64,000 bases of DNA from assembly GCA_036571765.1 (NCBI GenBank), contig BROE01000020.1, positions 10,629,461-10,693,460 of the forward strand, written 5' to 3'. A model generated the notes under the pieces. That model was not told where the DNA came from, searched no databases, and worked only from the letters and a program-made list of their open reading frames with translations. Of the stretch, positions 28,101 through 36,777 are shown piece after piece; within the stretch, counting starts at the first letter, position 1, and every line of letters begins with the position of its first letter. Made by a program: the position numbers and the translations under genes. The stretch is from Plecoglossus altivelis (lineage: Eukaryota > Chordata > Actinopteri > Osmeriformes > Plecoglossidae).

Positions 28101-31100
28101 CTGCTAGTTATGCACAGGGAGGACACAGGAGGTTGAATGGAAAGCAGTGGTCAGTGTATAACATAACACCAACTAACAAAGGGAGGAAGGTTAGGCTGGG
28201 TGAGGTGATGGAAAGCTACACTAAATCATCAATACTTTCCCTTCACAAGACTGTCTTCCTGTCCACTTTATCTAACTGTTCCCAAGTAGTTTTAGGTCAG
28301 ATAAGTAAAAGGCACAATCCAGTAACAGTTGATCAGTTTGATCAACAATTCACAAGTGAGGGTCTCATGTGCTGTACAGAAGCTCAGTTTGCTTTTTTAT
28401 AGAAGCAGGCAATCTCACATGGCCTGTTGTACCCTTGTGGGGAACAATAAGAGAAGCACTGCTGTCTTTCTTTGAATTCCGGCCTCCCTCTACAGAACCA
28501 CATCATGTCTGACAGAAAAGAGCCCTTGGGCAACAGAAATATTTAAGGTATTGATACATTTCTTCCCTGAAATGCTGATATGGTAGGACACAATTGGCAT
28601 GAGGCCCAAGTCCGGCATTTTAGCAGATGTAATATTAGTCTTGGCCACAGTTCAGTTGTTTATCCAGCCTGTGCTTTAGCAACACACAAGGTTTTATGTG
28701 TGTGATGCATCTAGTCCTTCCTGACCGCCGTGGACATTTGTTCAGGCGCTACCCTGTGGAATTGTTTCTATGTTGAGGGCTACAGGTCAGGTCTGGCGCT
28801 GGGAAGTGAGTGTGAGGAGACCCTCATAAGAGTTCAGTTTACCCTGGGACAGTGGAGCCATGGGGAGTAGAAAATTGCTTAGGGCTTAGGGTGCAGAACA
28901 TAGTCCCCTTCGGCTCAAGCTCAATAACAGGGCCCTCTCATCCATCAGATAGAATAGTGTTTTCACACTCAGACAATGACTCCCAGTAAAAGCCTGGGGC
29001 TCCTGACAATCCCCCACTACAGTATATCAGCAGGCAGCAGCCCCCTAGACAGATAGAGCAGACCCAGGGCTACTTTGTTTGGGACCTGCTTCTACGTTGT
29101 AAATAAGAGGAAGAAAAGCATCTTAACTGCGCTGTGGCCCTCGAACTGAGCAGGACCTCGCTAGCCTCCTACGGTCAAGTCAATACCTGCAGTAATGCTG
29201 GTTATAGAGCTTGATGATTTGTGAGCATTGCTGAGCTGGCTTGACCTCATTTAGGGGATTGTTGTTTGACCTGTTGACCTAAAGAGCTTGACCCTGTCGA
29301 GGTTAATCCAGCACAGGTCATAAATGCAGACTGGAGTCTCTACCATAGCTCCTGGGATATTCTAAAGGAGTAAGCCATACGTATAGATCTTGAGCACCAG
29401 ACATAATGCTATGGTTGCCAAGGATAACATACAGGGTGAGAGCTCAGAGATAGGGGTTTGAACTGCCTCTAAAAGCTCACAAAACTGTTGAAATATTGTG
29501 AGGTCATTACAATACCATCTGTGAGAGACAAATGACTGCTTTCACAACCTGTTAACTGGTGTGAACTGTTACATTTCTACAAGCAAATTATAAATCCTCA
29601 TGCCAATAAATGACACGTATTCACATACACAAGTTTATATACTGTAATGTATACAAGGTAACAACGTTTGTATATAGTGTGATATTGCAGCTTTAGCGAA
29701 TGTAGGATCAACAAAACAGGCAAATCCCCCAAACTACTTCAGTAATACTGTACAGTTATACTTCACCACTCAGGGATGTAAGGTAATGCAGTAAACTGGG
29801 AACAGACTGTGGCAGGGAACCAACTGCCTTTCCCACCCAGTGTGATGCATGAGAACAGGGGTCATACCGGCACATACACATGGTCTGCTGTCTGCCAACA
29901 ACAACAACACAGCACTGGGAGAGCAGCAGCCTTCGTCTGAATGAGACGGCTCAGGACACCCGAGAGCACACGGTCCTCACATCTGTAATACTCTCACACT
30001 GACTTACTAATGTGGGGTGACAGTCGAGCCCCTACAAGTATTGTGCATTCAAAATAGATATGGCCAATTAGGAAAAAGTGTGGTTGATGTTTGTCTGACT
30101 GCTGCGATGGCAGAGCTACACACATGAGTGTGGCGTCTGGAGCCTCGTGACACGTTGGCAAGATCTTTAGCTGGAAGGGTAACTAACGCCCTGCACCAGA
30201 CCCTCTACGCTCCTGGAGCAGCCCAGACCATGGCCTACTGGGGACTAGCAGCTGGACTGACACAGAGGCCTCCTGACTCTGGCAGGTGTCAGGGTTGAAA
30301 GGCCACAGGGACAGAGACTTCCTGACTCTGGCAGGTGTCAGGGTTGAAAGGCCACAAGGACAGTGACCTCCTGACTCTGACAGGTGTCAGGGTTGAAAGG
30401 CCACAGGGACAGAGACTTCCTGACTCTGGCAAGTGTCAGAGTTGAAAGGCTACAGGGATAGAGGCCATGACAGACATGGTGGATATAAATGAGCTGGCTT
30501 CAATTTAAGGAACTCTTAACCAGACACTGCTCTGGTTGTATTAACACTTTTGTGTCTAATTGGTAAACTTATTCTTAAAAATATTGTGGAGCCTATGTTA
30601 ACAAACCGAATAGTAACAAATGGGGCAGCTTAGATTATTTGTAGACATGAGGGGTTTAAAAAGTGCCTGATGATGTTACTATTTCACAAGGGGTTCCATG
30701 ATGAAAATGGCTAAAGAATGCAGAGAGATAGTTTGAACACACTGAATCAATTTAGCATCTTTCCATATGTCTTAAACTCTCTCACTCACTGACAGATAGT
30801 GTGGCACCAAGGGAAAACTGCAACAGCAGAGACAAAGACATCCATCCACAAATTCAATAAAGCGGTTCACAGTCAACTCTGGTGATGAATCCTAAAAAAC
30901 TGCACATTCTTTTCTTCGTATTACATTATTGCATGTCTATATCCAAATGAAATCAAACCAATGCCATTAATATTGGACAAATGGTATGGAAACGCATCAG
31001 AATATTTAATTTGTAATGTGTGTTTCTATTTTTGTGTACTATTAACCCCCATATAATTTAGCAAGTTTAAGTTCAAGTTATGTTGTCTTAAAACCAGCCA

Positions 31101-34100
31101 TGGAGTTCAACAAACAAAGAAAACTCTTTCTTGTATTTTCAAAAGTCTTGTATTTTATGTGCTTGAAATGGTGTTTTGTGACCCCAGACACAGGAGAAAG
31201 TGAAATGTACACCACCAGGGTACAGTGATTTTGATCCAGCAGTTATATAAAAGAGTTTACACAACGCAGAATCCGCAAAGACACACACACTATGATGAAT
31301 TGATTTTATGTGTGCAACTGATTTCTAATACAGAGGCTATAAAGGTGCAGCAGATTACAGTTTTCTCTTCGCTGAAGCCACCAGAGCACATCTCTATATA
31401 AGAGCGAGTGTAAAATCATGGAGCAACCTGATTGTATGCATCACAGGAATGCACCCAATGAGTACTTAGTGCCCCATATGGTCTATAAGATTTATTGAAA
31501 GTCAACTCACAGTATTTGTGTCTGTTAATACTAATAAAGAGACCATGTATATATGTCTGTGTGTGTCTGAAGCGCTTGACCAGTGTATCTGTCAGAGAGC
31601 AGACTGTGACCAGTGTTTTGATTACAATAGATCCCAGGGGATGTGTGGAAGCCAAACTCTGTTTCCCACTCTGACCTCTGAGCCAGACTCCTGCTAATAC
31701 AGAGTACTGGAGAAACTTGATTTAACCTGGCCAATCCAACACAATACTCGGTGTGTTGGCCAATACAACAATATACTATCCCAAGGCTGGTGATAGTGGT
31801 GTCCTGACTGGGGAAGAAAAAAACAAACAAACTAGATCACAAAATAAAATTGGGACAAAATGGCAGCTAAATTGAATACACAGAAATCATGCGTCCATCA
31901 AAACATCAAAGCCCAGTACAGCAACAAATCACTGCAACACAGCAGACATAAAAGTCTGTTCCTCCAGATGTTCCCATCAGTCATCACACAGCCACAGTAA
32001 GGTGCAGGGACTCGTCGAAATGCTACAATATTTTTTATGTTGGAGAAAACTCGAACTTGCAAATTGTTTTGCGATGCTATGCCAGGGTGATCCACCGTCA
32101 GCAGGGATAAACTCCAGCTCTGCTGCATATGTTATCAGAGGAGAGGAGAGGCCTACTCTGCCCTCGTATCTACAGAAGAAGTCAGGGAGAAGCAACCTGT
32201 CAAGGGCACTAAGTGTTTCTATCTACAGAAAGCAGCTGATCTTGAATTGGAGCCTCCTGGCATACTGCAAGATAAGTCATTCCATGGCTTATCCTCTGCG
32301 GCAACACAAAACTGGAAAAGTGTAATTTGGGGAAATGGTGCTGAAAATGTTCTACTTTATGTAGTCAGGGTATAATCATCTGATTGTAACAGCCCAAAGA
32401 GATGCATGTCTTATCATAAAGGATTAACGAGCAATGTAAATTGGCATTCCATTGCTTTATAATACGGTGTTTAACGACATTGTATTACATATAGCTACAG
32501 CTGTATTATTTCTGTACAGGTACAGAATTGATTAAAGTACATTCCACATGCCATAGTATGAATGCTAAATGAATGTAAAATGACAAAATGTTCACATTCA
32601 GAAAATACATTCATGATGATTAAATTCAGTGCAACAGCTGATATTTCAGCCATGTAACCAATAATGTGTCAAAAAGTTCCCCCTATGAAAATGTATTAAA
32701 AGTTCAAACTTTCCCTACAAAAGTGAAAATTCCTGTGCCTCAACACTATAAAACCTCAAAGTCTTCGAGGATTTATCAGATAGCACAGACTTTCCAGCCA
32801 CCTCTGTGGTTGTGTTCTGCTGCAGATTGGCACCGGTGCAGGGCACTAAAGACCAGTGAGCCGTTGTATGTTTGGTGAATGGTGGTGTTGACTTATACAA
32901 GGCTGATGTGAGGGGATGTTCACAGCAGGAGGAGTGTTTGGCTCTGTGCCCCAGACAGACCCCTGTGTTGCACGTGCATACTTCTGTTCATATGTACAGG
33001 GAACAGAGAAAGAGCTTCATTGATATGCTACGCTAGTCATGATACGCATCCTGACTTTGCCTCGTATTTATAAGAACAAGGAGGAAAAGAAAATTGTGTG
33101 GCATTTACACTGCCACGTGAGTTGTGGGAATAAGTATGGGCCAACTGGGCGTAACTTTACACAAAGCTCTTGTAAACACAGAGAATCGCAGGGGTAAAAA
33201 TTACGTTATTGTTGTCATTTTCAACTCCATGAGAATTGCTACAGATATGAAAAACAATCAGCGCAGGATTATGGCTATTGAAAGAACTACTATTATGGAA
33301 AAATGGGGCTTGAAATGTCTGTCAAAAAACAAGTTTTACAATACATAACTTTTCTACTTACCGCCTCCAGGCTTTGGAGGTAAAACAGGACTATTGTTCC
33401 TCACTTTCGCCTCCTTCTTCTCCCCATCCAAATCTTCTGTGTCCTCACTATTCAGGTTAAAGAGAGGCTGGGGCTGCTTTGTGGGATGCTGACCTCCATC
33501 TGGTTTCAGCCTCAGGGGAGGATGGCTGGTGGCGTTGAACTGCACCGTAGGGAGAGTGTGCTGCTCAAGCTGGGAGGATTTCGTGCTGGGCTCCGCTGTG
33601 GTTCTTTCATGGTAACTACCCGACTCCCTGCCATTCCACTCAGCGTGGCTGCTGGTTGTATGTCTCTCCTGTTTCCCAACACTGATATCATAATGCACAT
33701 CCCTCCCCACAGGCCCACTGATGTTCTTCAATGTAACTACCCTCTCCTCTTCTTCCTTCTCCTCCTCCCCACCATGTTTCTGAGAGTTTATCTGGCTCTC
33801 AGAGCTACTTGGCCAGGTACTGGTGGTGAACTCTCTGGGTCGGGAAGTGGTCTGTTCCGTTGTCACCGTCACTGGTCGGTTTGTCACTCTCTCTCTGTCT
33901 CTGCCAGTCACCTGTGCTCTGTCTCTAACTGTAGTACCTTCATGAACACCGTAGCTCTCTTTCAGCTCCTGTTTGCCTGACTTGTCATAGCCCTGATGTG
34001 AGGAGGTCCTATGTGTCCAGTCTGGGTGTGACACAGAGATAACTCTGTTCGAGGTGGAAGATCGCGTGGGAACAGCCAAGTCCTTTGCGTAGGGATCTGG

Positions 34101-34823
34101 AGTGTATGTGGGGTCATAGTCATAATCCTCCTCCTCTCCTTCCTCCATGTGGCCTGGGGCTGGTTTGAAGAGAGGCAGCTTATCGTTGTGTGAAAGCCTG
34201 TAAGGTTTGGACAAGTGGTCCCCAGGACCTTGCTGACTGAATGTGTAGGGGTCATTGAGAAGCTTCTTGTGCATGTTCTCCTCAGTGGTTGCGGTTAACA
34301 TGGGTTTCTGGACATTGCGTGGATCACAGTCTGGTACTGGGTAGCACATCAGTTTCCCTCCGTCAGTGGGACAGTGGCAAACCTGACAGGAGTCCATGTG
34401 GAAGGAGTGACCAGCCTCATACTTCTGTCCATTGTGGACACATCCTATACGCGCACACTCCGTACAGCCATCTGCAGGCTCAGACACCTCGATGCAGTTG
34501 GCAGGGATCTCGGGGCAGCTGATAAAGTGACAGCTTATTCTTCCTCCTCCTTCAGGACAGGAGCATTCAGTGCTTCCGTAATCAACGAAGTAGGAGTCTC
34601 CCTCGGGCACTTTTCCATTTTTGAAGCCAGCATTGACACAGTCATAGTATTGGTAACCCTCACACGTGCACCCTGTCTGGACACAAGTGGCACAACAGGC
34701 ACCGCTCTCCAAGACCTCCTCCATACAGTTGTTGAGAACAGGGCAATCCACTCCAGTGCAGTCTCTCTGGCATAAACAGCCACTTAGACAGAGTGTGATC
34801 AGCGCACATTTCAACAGGGTCAT
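3387..34823 (-). CDS. fbln2: fibulin-2 gene, full coding span (17 coding exons)
   Basis: Fibulin-2 is a secreted, calcium-binding glycoprotein of basement membranes and elastic fibres that binds fibrillin, fibronectin, laminin and proteoglycans. Coding exons, in transcription order: 34823-33362, 22406-22283, 22119-21990, 20994-20802, 19173-18964, 17994-17893, 16477-16376, 15003-14863, 10084-9950, 8769-8632, 8198-8055, 7733-7605, 7133-7008, 6340-6224, 5589-5461, 4725-4602, 3744-3387. They sum to 3864 nt, a multiple of three, giving 1287 residues; the human long form is about 1231. Domain order seen: signal peptide, Cys-rich Na, Cys-free acidic Nb, three anaphylatoxin-like modules (about 495-620), eleven EGF-like modules (about 660-1168) and the fibulin C-terminal module (1169-1287). 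Order and motif matches to human FBLN2 extend through the whole protein, so I am confident of identity. Fibulin-1 is excluded by the long N-terminal region. Introns range from 163 bp to 10.9 kb. Confidence 0.96.
4602..4725 (-). CDS. fbln2: fbln2 coding exon 16: EGF-like module 11
   Basis: It encodes DIDECTTGGHNCSQGQTC and continues to YKKVSDT, the last calcium-binding EGF-like module, about residues 1128-1168. The DIDEC start is the calcium-binding signature. It is 124 nt, entering in phase 1 and leaving in phase 2, so unlike the other EGF exons it cannot be skipped without a frameshift. The donor is GTAAG and the acceptor ttcacag. The intron on its 3' side (3745-4601) holds nothing I recognise. 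Confidence 0.94.
5461..5589 (-). CDS. fbln2: fbln2 coding exon 15: EGF-like module 10
   Basis: It encodes DIDECSQSIGNLCAFEC, then VPGSYQCACP and GYTMSNNGRTC, matching the human module with GILCTFRCLNVPGSYQCACP. All six cysteines are present. It is 129 nt and phase 1-1, so removable in frame. The donor is GAG|GTGGGA, with acceptor gactcatag. The following intron (4726-5460) shows no feature. Confidence 0.94.
6224..6340 (-). CDS. fbln2: fbln2 coding exon 14: EGF-like module 9
   Basis: It encodes DLNECDNNPCSQECANIYGS and YQCYCRQGFYLKEDGRSCE. The block SQECANIYGSYQCYCRQG is the same as I recall for human fibulin-2. It is 117 nt, phase 1-1, the shortest of the calcium-binding EGF exons here because the first inter-cysteine loop is compact. 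The donor is GAAG|GTAAGG. The following intron (5590-6223) has a TG-rich stretch around 5743-5880 and nothing else recognised. Confidence 0.95.
7008..7133 (-). CDS. fbln2: fbln2 coding exon 13: EGF-like module 8
   Basis: It encodes DVNECWRYPGRLCAQTC, then ENTPGSYQCSCTTGF and DGKNCE. The human counterpart begins DVNECWASPGRLC. It is 126 nt, phase 1-1, with acceptor cactgacag and donor GAAG|GTGCGC. It carries the EGF consensus for calcium binding (D-x-N-E-C and a later N/Y pattern). The intron on its 3' side (6341-7007) has no recognised element. Confidence 0.95.
7605..7733 (-). CDS. fbln2: fbln2 coding exon 12: EGF-like module 7
   Basis: It encodes DVDECQTGIHHCGEGQIC, then HNLPGSYRCDCQTGYQ and the closing VCT. 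It matches the human segment with GEGQVCHNLPGSYRCDC. It is 129 nt, phase 1-1, with donor ACAG|GTAGGT and acceptor ccatgtag. The next intron (7134-7604) has a purine-rich patch near 7255-7300 only. Confidence 0.95.
7849..7931. repeat. CT-rich microsatellite tract
   Basis: These are interrupted (CT)n runs in a 321-bp fbln2 intron. On the transcribed strand the tract is GA-rich, so it does not serve as a polypyrimidine tract. Confidence 0.9.
8055..8198 (-). CDS. fbln2: fbln2 coding exon 11: EGF-like module 6
   Basis: It encodes DVNECSSLSEPCSSGFNC, then INTVGSYTCQRKVIVCSQGY and DGIKC. Human has SLSEPCRPGFSCINTVGSYTCQR at this place. It is 144 nt, phase 1-1, with acceptor tcccatgcag and donor GTCG|GTGAGA. 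The acceptor lies about 20 bp from a tetranucleotide tract. The following short intron (7734-8054, 321 bp) is dominated by a CT-rich tract on the plus strand at 7849-7931. Confidence 0.95.
8225..8278. repeat. (GACA)n microsatellite
   Basis: About 13 near-perfect copies of the tetranucleotide lie in the fbln2 intron between coding exons 10 and 11. On the transcribed strand it reads as TGTC repeats just upstream of the exon 11 acceptor, so it supplies pyrimidine-rich sequence there. The rest of this intron (8199-8631) holds nothing recognised. Confidence 0.95.
8632..8769 (-). CDS. fbln2: fbln2 coding exon 10: EGF-like module 5
   Basis: It encodes DIDECMVRTHNCGVGFQC, then ENTEGSFLCNPRQKCLTGF and SNCI. 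It matches the human module whose tail reads RQRCMDGFLQDPEGNCV, including the extended loop between cysteines five and six. It is 138 nt, phase 1-1, with acceptor ctttcag and donor ATTG|GTAAAA. Confidence 0.95.
9950..10084 (-). CDS. fbln2: fbln2 coding exon 9: EGF-like module 4
   Basis: It encodes DVNECVTNTHSCQPSERC, then VNTVGSFVCERHISCPAGYQ and FVCE. It is the counterpart of human DINECVTDLHTC with CEPGYALKDGECE. It is 135 nt, phase 1-1, with acceptor cttttgcag and donor GAGG|GTGAGT. The intron on its 3' side (8770-9949, 1180 bp) shows no feature I can name. Confidence 0.95.
11401..11862. repeat. duplicated flank, copy 1
   Basis: About 460 bp that recurs at 12976-13437 with a constant offset of 1575. 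As far as I can compare by eye the copies are identical. The copy ends where the C-rich repeat begins, 90 bp before the N gap. Probably one genomic locus assembled twice. Confidence 0.9.
11826..11951. repeat. C-rich minisatellite cut by the gap
   Basis: Units of roughly 30 bp built from CCCACCCCACC and CTCCCCCACGCTGTA repeat up to the gap edge. Related C-rich repeat DNA resumes at about 13410-13700 with units such as TTCTGCACCCACCCCACCTC. It is low-complexity sequence that commonly breaks assemblies. Confidence 0.85.
11952..12146. other. assembly gap (195 N)
   Basis: A run of N interrupts the C-rich minisatellite inside an fbln2 intron. No coding exon is missing, since phases chain across it. 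Confidence 1.
12976..13437. repeat. duplicated flank, copy 2
   Basis: Second copy of 11401-11862, on the far side of the N gap. Sequence just upstream (about 12893-12975) resembles 11318-11400 but with many small indels and mismatches, as expected from an unpolished read. Confidence 0.9.
13430..13700. repeat. C-rich minisatellite, downstream part
   Basis: Degenerate pyrimidine-rich repeats of CACCCACCCCACCTC type continue the tract seen before the gap. They produce a proline- and serine-rich open frame (part of 13113-13796) that has no other sign of being coding. Confidence 0.85.
14863..15003 (-). CDS. fbln2: fbln2 coding exon 8: EGF-like module 3 (extra module)
   Basis: It encodes DVNECRTGTHNCSSGDFC, then VNKKGSFQCVSLNEICEEGF and NKECV. 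It is 141 nt, phase 1-1, with acceptor aacgttcag and donor GTGG|GTAAGA. By order, the short human isoform passes from the GPC module directly to the counterpart of fish module 4, so this exon occupies the place of the alternatively spliced third EGF module of the long mammalian form. Skipping it would keep the frame. The Asn in HNCSSG gives an N-glycosylation sequon. Confidence 0.93.
16376..16477 (-). CDS. fbln2: fbln2 coding exon 7: EGF-like module 2 (non-calcium-binding)
   Basis: It encodes GNGPCMQQCTVVAGKAHC and SCFPGFSLMGNSHTCE. It matches human NGPCKQVCSTVGGSAICSCFPGY. It lacks the D-x-D/N-E-C start, so it is the one EGF module expected not to bind calcium. It is 102 nt, phase 1-1, with acceptor cccgctctag and donor GAAG|GTGAGG. 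The intron on its 3' side (15004-16375) holds nothing recognised. Confidence 0.94.
17283..17299. repeat. poly-T run
   Basis: A run of about 17 T in the fbln2 intron 16478-17892, which otherwise shows no feature. On the transcribed strand it is poly-A. No retroposon body is recognisable beside it. Confidence 0.85.
17893..17994 (-). CDS. fbln2: fbln2 coding exon 6: Ser/Thr-rich linker with an RGD
   Basis: This 102-nt phase 1-1 exon encodes a cysteine-poor linker between EGF modules 1 and 2, about residues 707-740: EEDNRVRGDDRPITRSS, a stretch rich in Thr and Pro, and NPCA. Human fibulin-2 has a linker ending NTCKDNGPC in the same place, which supports the call. The acceptor is ctactatag and the donor GCAG|GTAGGA. 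The tripeptide RGD (17969-17977) is a potential integrin-binding site. A TG/CG-repeat tract lies about 25 nt upstream of the acceptor. With no cysteine pairing at stake, this exon could be skipped cleanly. Confidence 0.85.
18021..18074. repeat. (CA)n microsatellite beside an fbln2 acceptor
   Basis: Interrupted CA/CG repeat on the plus strand, reading as TG repeats in the fbln2 transcript about 25-80 nt upstream of coding exon 6. The remainder of this intron (18075-18963) has no recognised feature. Confidence 0.95.
18964..19173 (-). CDS. fbln2: fbln2 coding exon 5: linker and EGF-like module 1
   Basis: It encodes an acidic linker (KFPKEAFSIGGGDEAENS) and then DVDECQLYQGQLCHHTC, VNTWGSYHCDCHLGYT and HSCAP. 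It corresponds to human DECLLLPGELCQHLC with INTVGSYHC. It is 210 nt. The acceptor was chosen as ctgtgccag because only this keeps phase 1; a competing gacag 10 nt inside would shift the frame. The donor is CCAG|GTACTG. It is the first of the calcium-binding EGF modules, about residues 670-706. Confidence 0.93.
19911..19986. repeat. (TGTC)n microsatellite
   Basis: About 19 tetranucleotide copies in the fbln2 intron 19174-20801. It seeds an open plus-strand frame of Val-Cys-Leu-Ser repeats that is not a gene. Confidence 0.95.
19987..20427. repeat. direct duplication of about 190 bp
   Basis: Sequence from about 19987 to 20168 (from the TTTCTGTC after the microsatellite through CTTTGCTGGCATCT) recurs at about 20188-20427. 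Copy 2 carries about 75 extra bases (about 20249-20320) between AAAGGAATCCAAA and GAAATATTCCTC. The copies differ by several substitutions, so the duplication is not an assembly echo. Confidence 0.8.
20802..20994 (-). CDS. fbln2: fbln2 coding exon 4: anaphylatoxin-like module 3 and linker
   Basis: It encodes VCCSCCALGLRLRSEGRGC, then NYLGYPCGHIFLTCCED and an acidic tail ending PSALPKK. The human counterpart has QCCDCCGLGLRVRAEGQSC and LGYPCNHVMLSCCEG. The paired cysteines (CC..CC and CC) are the anaphylatoxin signature. It is 193 nt, entering in phase 0 and leaving in phase 1, about residues 573-636. The acceptor is aatgggcag and the donor AAAG|GTAAAG. The intron on its 3' side (19174-20801) holds the TGTC repeat and the duplication described separately. 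Confidence 0.95.
21990..22119 (-). CDS. fbln2: fbln2 coding exon 3: anaphylatoxin-like module 2, GC donor
   Basis: It encodes VAQQQCCSGFLRENRCLAG, MTAARGGDLCEVGTGDQC and TEDSHQ, about residues 529-572; human has TAQRHCCVSYLQEKSCMAG here. It is 130 nt, phase 2 in, phase 0 out. The acceptor gtgtgtgtcag was fixed by phase and by the human match; nearer cagcag options break the frame. The donor is CACCAG|GCAAGT, a GC-AG intron with the strong surrounding consensus usual for that minor class. The 3' intron (20995-21989) shows nothing else. Joining these boundaries gives an uninterrupted frame across three exons, so the GC donor is well supported. Confidence 0.92.
22121..22168. repeat. (CA)n/(CG)n microsatellite at an fbln2 acceptor
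   Basis: Forty-eight bases of CA repeat with a CG core. On the transcribed strand it is TG repeat, touching the exon 3 acceptor, in an intron of only 163 bp (22120-22282). Confidence 0.95.
22283..22406 (-). CDS. fbln2: fbln2 coding exon 2: anaphylatoxin-like module 1
   Basis: It encodes GVAAKDLVESCCEVGQRWA, VEHNHCNHMP and DKHSVC, about residues 488-529, the first anaphylatoxin-like module. Human has CCAAGQQWAIDNDEC followed by NVCRTAQ. It is 124 nt, phase 1 in and phase 2 out. The acceptor is gtgtacag and the donor GTAG|GTAAGT. The frame joins the large first coding exon through a Gly codon split G|GT. Confidence 0.94.
23523..23610. repeat. 15-bp tandem repeat, about 6 copies
   Basis: The unit is GTGCAGAGCCGCACT, with single-base variants. 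Because 15 is a multiple of three it yields a periodic peptide frame (repeating RAALC) on the plus strand; it is not a gene. Confidence 0.92.
30272..30467. repeat. 49-bp tandem repeat, 4 copies
   Basis: Copies start at 30272, 30321, 30370 and 30419, each beginning CCTGACTCTG and containing GTGTCAGGGTTGAAAGGC. Copies differ by a few substitutions; spacing is constant. Confidence 0.93.
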
Positions 34824-34825
34824 GT
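33362..34825 (-). CDS. fbln2: fbln2 coding exon 1: signal peptide and N domain
   Basis: The start ATG (34821-34823) sits two bases inside the exon, after an acceptor gttacag, so an upstream non-coding exon is expected as in mammals. Residues 1-18 are a hydrophobic signal peptide (MTLLKCALITLCLSGCLC). Residues about 20-165 form the Cys-rich Na subdomain, with DCTGVDCP, GACCATCVQTGCTCEGYQYYDC, FVDYGSTECSCP and a von Willebrand C-like end (GCVHNGQKYEAGHSF). Residues about 170-487 are cysteine-free, hydrophilic and rich in Ser, Thr, Glu and Pro, like the Nb subdomain, but longer than I recall for mammals. An acidic tyrosine cluster lies near 225-245. The donor is GGCG|GTAAGT. Confidence 0.96.
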
Positions 34826-36777
34826 CTGTAACGGTGAGGTGAACTTACTTTATCATACAACCATTAAACATTCAGATTTCAGTTCTCAGTATACTTGTAG
34901 TCCTTAAGGATGTTGCTGCTGTCTTCCCTCATGAATCACCGTCTCTCAGGACCTATGTTTTTAAGACAGTGAGAAAGAGAGAGAGATGGTAAAGCTTCAA
35001 ATTTAAGAACAACTCAAGTCTGTCTGATCTACTGTCTCAGCCAACGTCCAGCTTCACAACTGAGCTCAGCCTTTCAAATTAATCCCCTTTTTACCACCGC
35101 AAGATTGTCCAGAGTCCTGACATTTTGATTGCATACTGTCATCCATGATTTACAATGGTCTCTAATATGCACAGTTCTAATAAATGAAATAAATGAAAAT
35201 GTTGAGATTAAGATGAGGAAAGCACTCATCCATAACTGCTTTTTGATGTTGGTGGAAGTTTATGCAGTTGATTATGCTCTCAGAGAACTTGGAAGATTGG
35301 AAAGTAAATTGGACAGTCTACAAAACAGTTTTCTTAGACACATACTTGTATGATCTTGAACAAACCATTGCATGGATTTGTGTTTTAATTATTATTCTAC
35401 AATACTCTAATACTATGCTATAATTACTATAATACCATTATACTGATGGCCAACTTATTCTGCTAAATCAGATTTTGATTGTGCTACCCCTAGAATCGGG
35501 AATAATACATTTTTGTTTATTTGCACAATGGAAGCTAAAATAGTCTCCTTTATTTTCAAAGGACTTTAATAGTCTTAATTTCTCAGAATTCCTGAATGAA
35601 ACCCAATTAATCTCTCAGCAGATTTCCAGCTAATTTAATGCAGTAACTGTTTCTGATTTCCCATTATGAAGGCTAGTCGCGTCTTTTGCCCTGGGATATT
35701 TTAAACCGCCACAGTTGAAATTTCTATCTCAGATAGTTGTCAGGATTGGAAGTACAATATTAAAATGAGTTTTGCATCAAATATGGCATTGCATCTCACA
35801 CCATGCATCCCGGGTCCAACATCAACACCAAGAATTTCCTGTTAGGAGCCTAGTACACGACTATTTGAAGCTCTGGCCAGATTGGCCTACATCCTATGAC
35901 TGTATTCCATAGAGCTCATTAAGATTAATCTGTTCTGAACCAGAATGTTGAGAAAACACTGACTTGACTATGGTACTCACTAAGACTATTTTATAGCTAC
36001 AAAAAACAACTCTGAATTCAAATGATCTGATTCATTCTAAAGACTAGCCATCAAGTTCTTCACTTTTTATTTATGCCTTCTAAAACTGATCACTTTAATG
36101 GCGCGCTGAGCAAGTCATTAAACTTGCAGGCTTTCCCTCTGGCAAAAGCAGTGAGGGATTCCTCTGCTCTCAGCTGATCTCTGATGACTCCCTAATGTCA
36201 CTTAGTCTGCCAAGACGAGGGGACACATTCCTCCAACATTTCTTAATCTGGCAAAAGTCAGATTCGCAATCACATTGCGGTTTCATTGGCCCAGACATGA
36301 CATGCATTAAAGATGCATGTAGGAAACCTATTTAAAACACATAAAGAAAATGCTTTACAAGAAAACAAATGGGGAGCAAATGGCATTTTGCTTCTCTGAA
36401 CAAGTATCGCTGAGGGGAAAAGAAGTACTTGGCAATAACTGATGTACAGCTTTTTCAGTGTTTATTTCTATGCCACTTATCTATGAACAATAATGTACAA
36501 CAACAAATAATAAATTGTCCCACTGCTCTGGCTTGTTGCTTTTGTTCAAGAATATCATAATTTCCATCAATCACGCAGATACACATATATTTCCCCGACT
36601 TTTAGGGGAGACTTTATTACGTAGAAGTGTATAGCCTATATCGATTAAACTGGTTCCTAAGGGGAAAGCATTCCTGCGTGTACGTTTTCGCAATCTGACT
36701 AGTTTTACAGAGCTACAGCTTCGAGAGTGAAACTTAAGCATTGCCGTAATTGACGATGCCATAAATGAATGCGTTAC

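Larger units (their letters stand above)
22407..33361 (-). other. fbln2: fbln2 intron 1 of the coding region, 10.9 kb
   Basis: This is the largest intron. It is mostly unique AT-rich DNA with no exon I can support. It contains a 15-bp repeat array (23523-23610) and a 49-bp repeat array (30272-30467). Frames inside it, including 23410-23769 and 31531-31830, match no family I know and are not flanked by convincing splice sites. Long first introns often hold enhancers, but nothing in the sequence lets me point to one. Confidence 0.8.

Noticed and set aside
30272..30467. CRISPR-like regular repeats
   Set aside because: The array is contiguous with no unique spacers, sits in a vertebrate intron and has no cas genes; it is a plain tandem repeat. 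The 28-bp array at 43524 was rejected for the same reason.
33486..33980. Plus-strand frames opposite fbln2 coding exon 1 (also 34374-34775)
   Set aside because: These are shadows of the 1.46-kb coding exon on the other strand.
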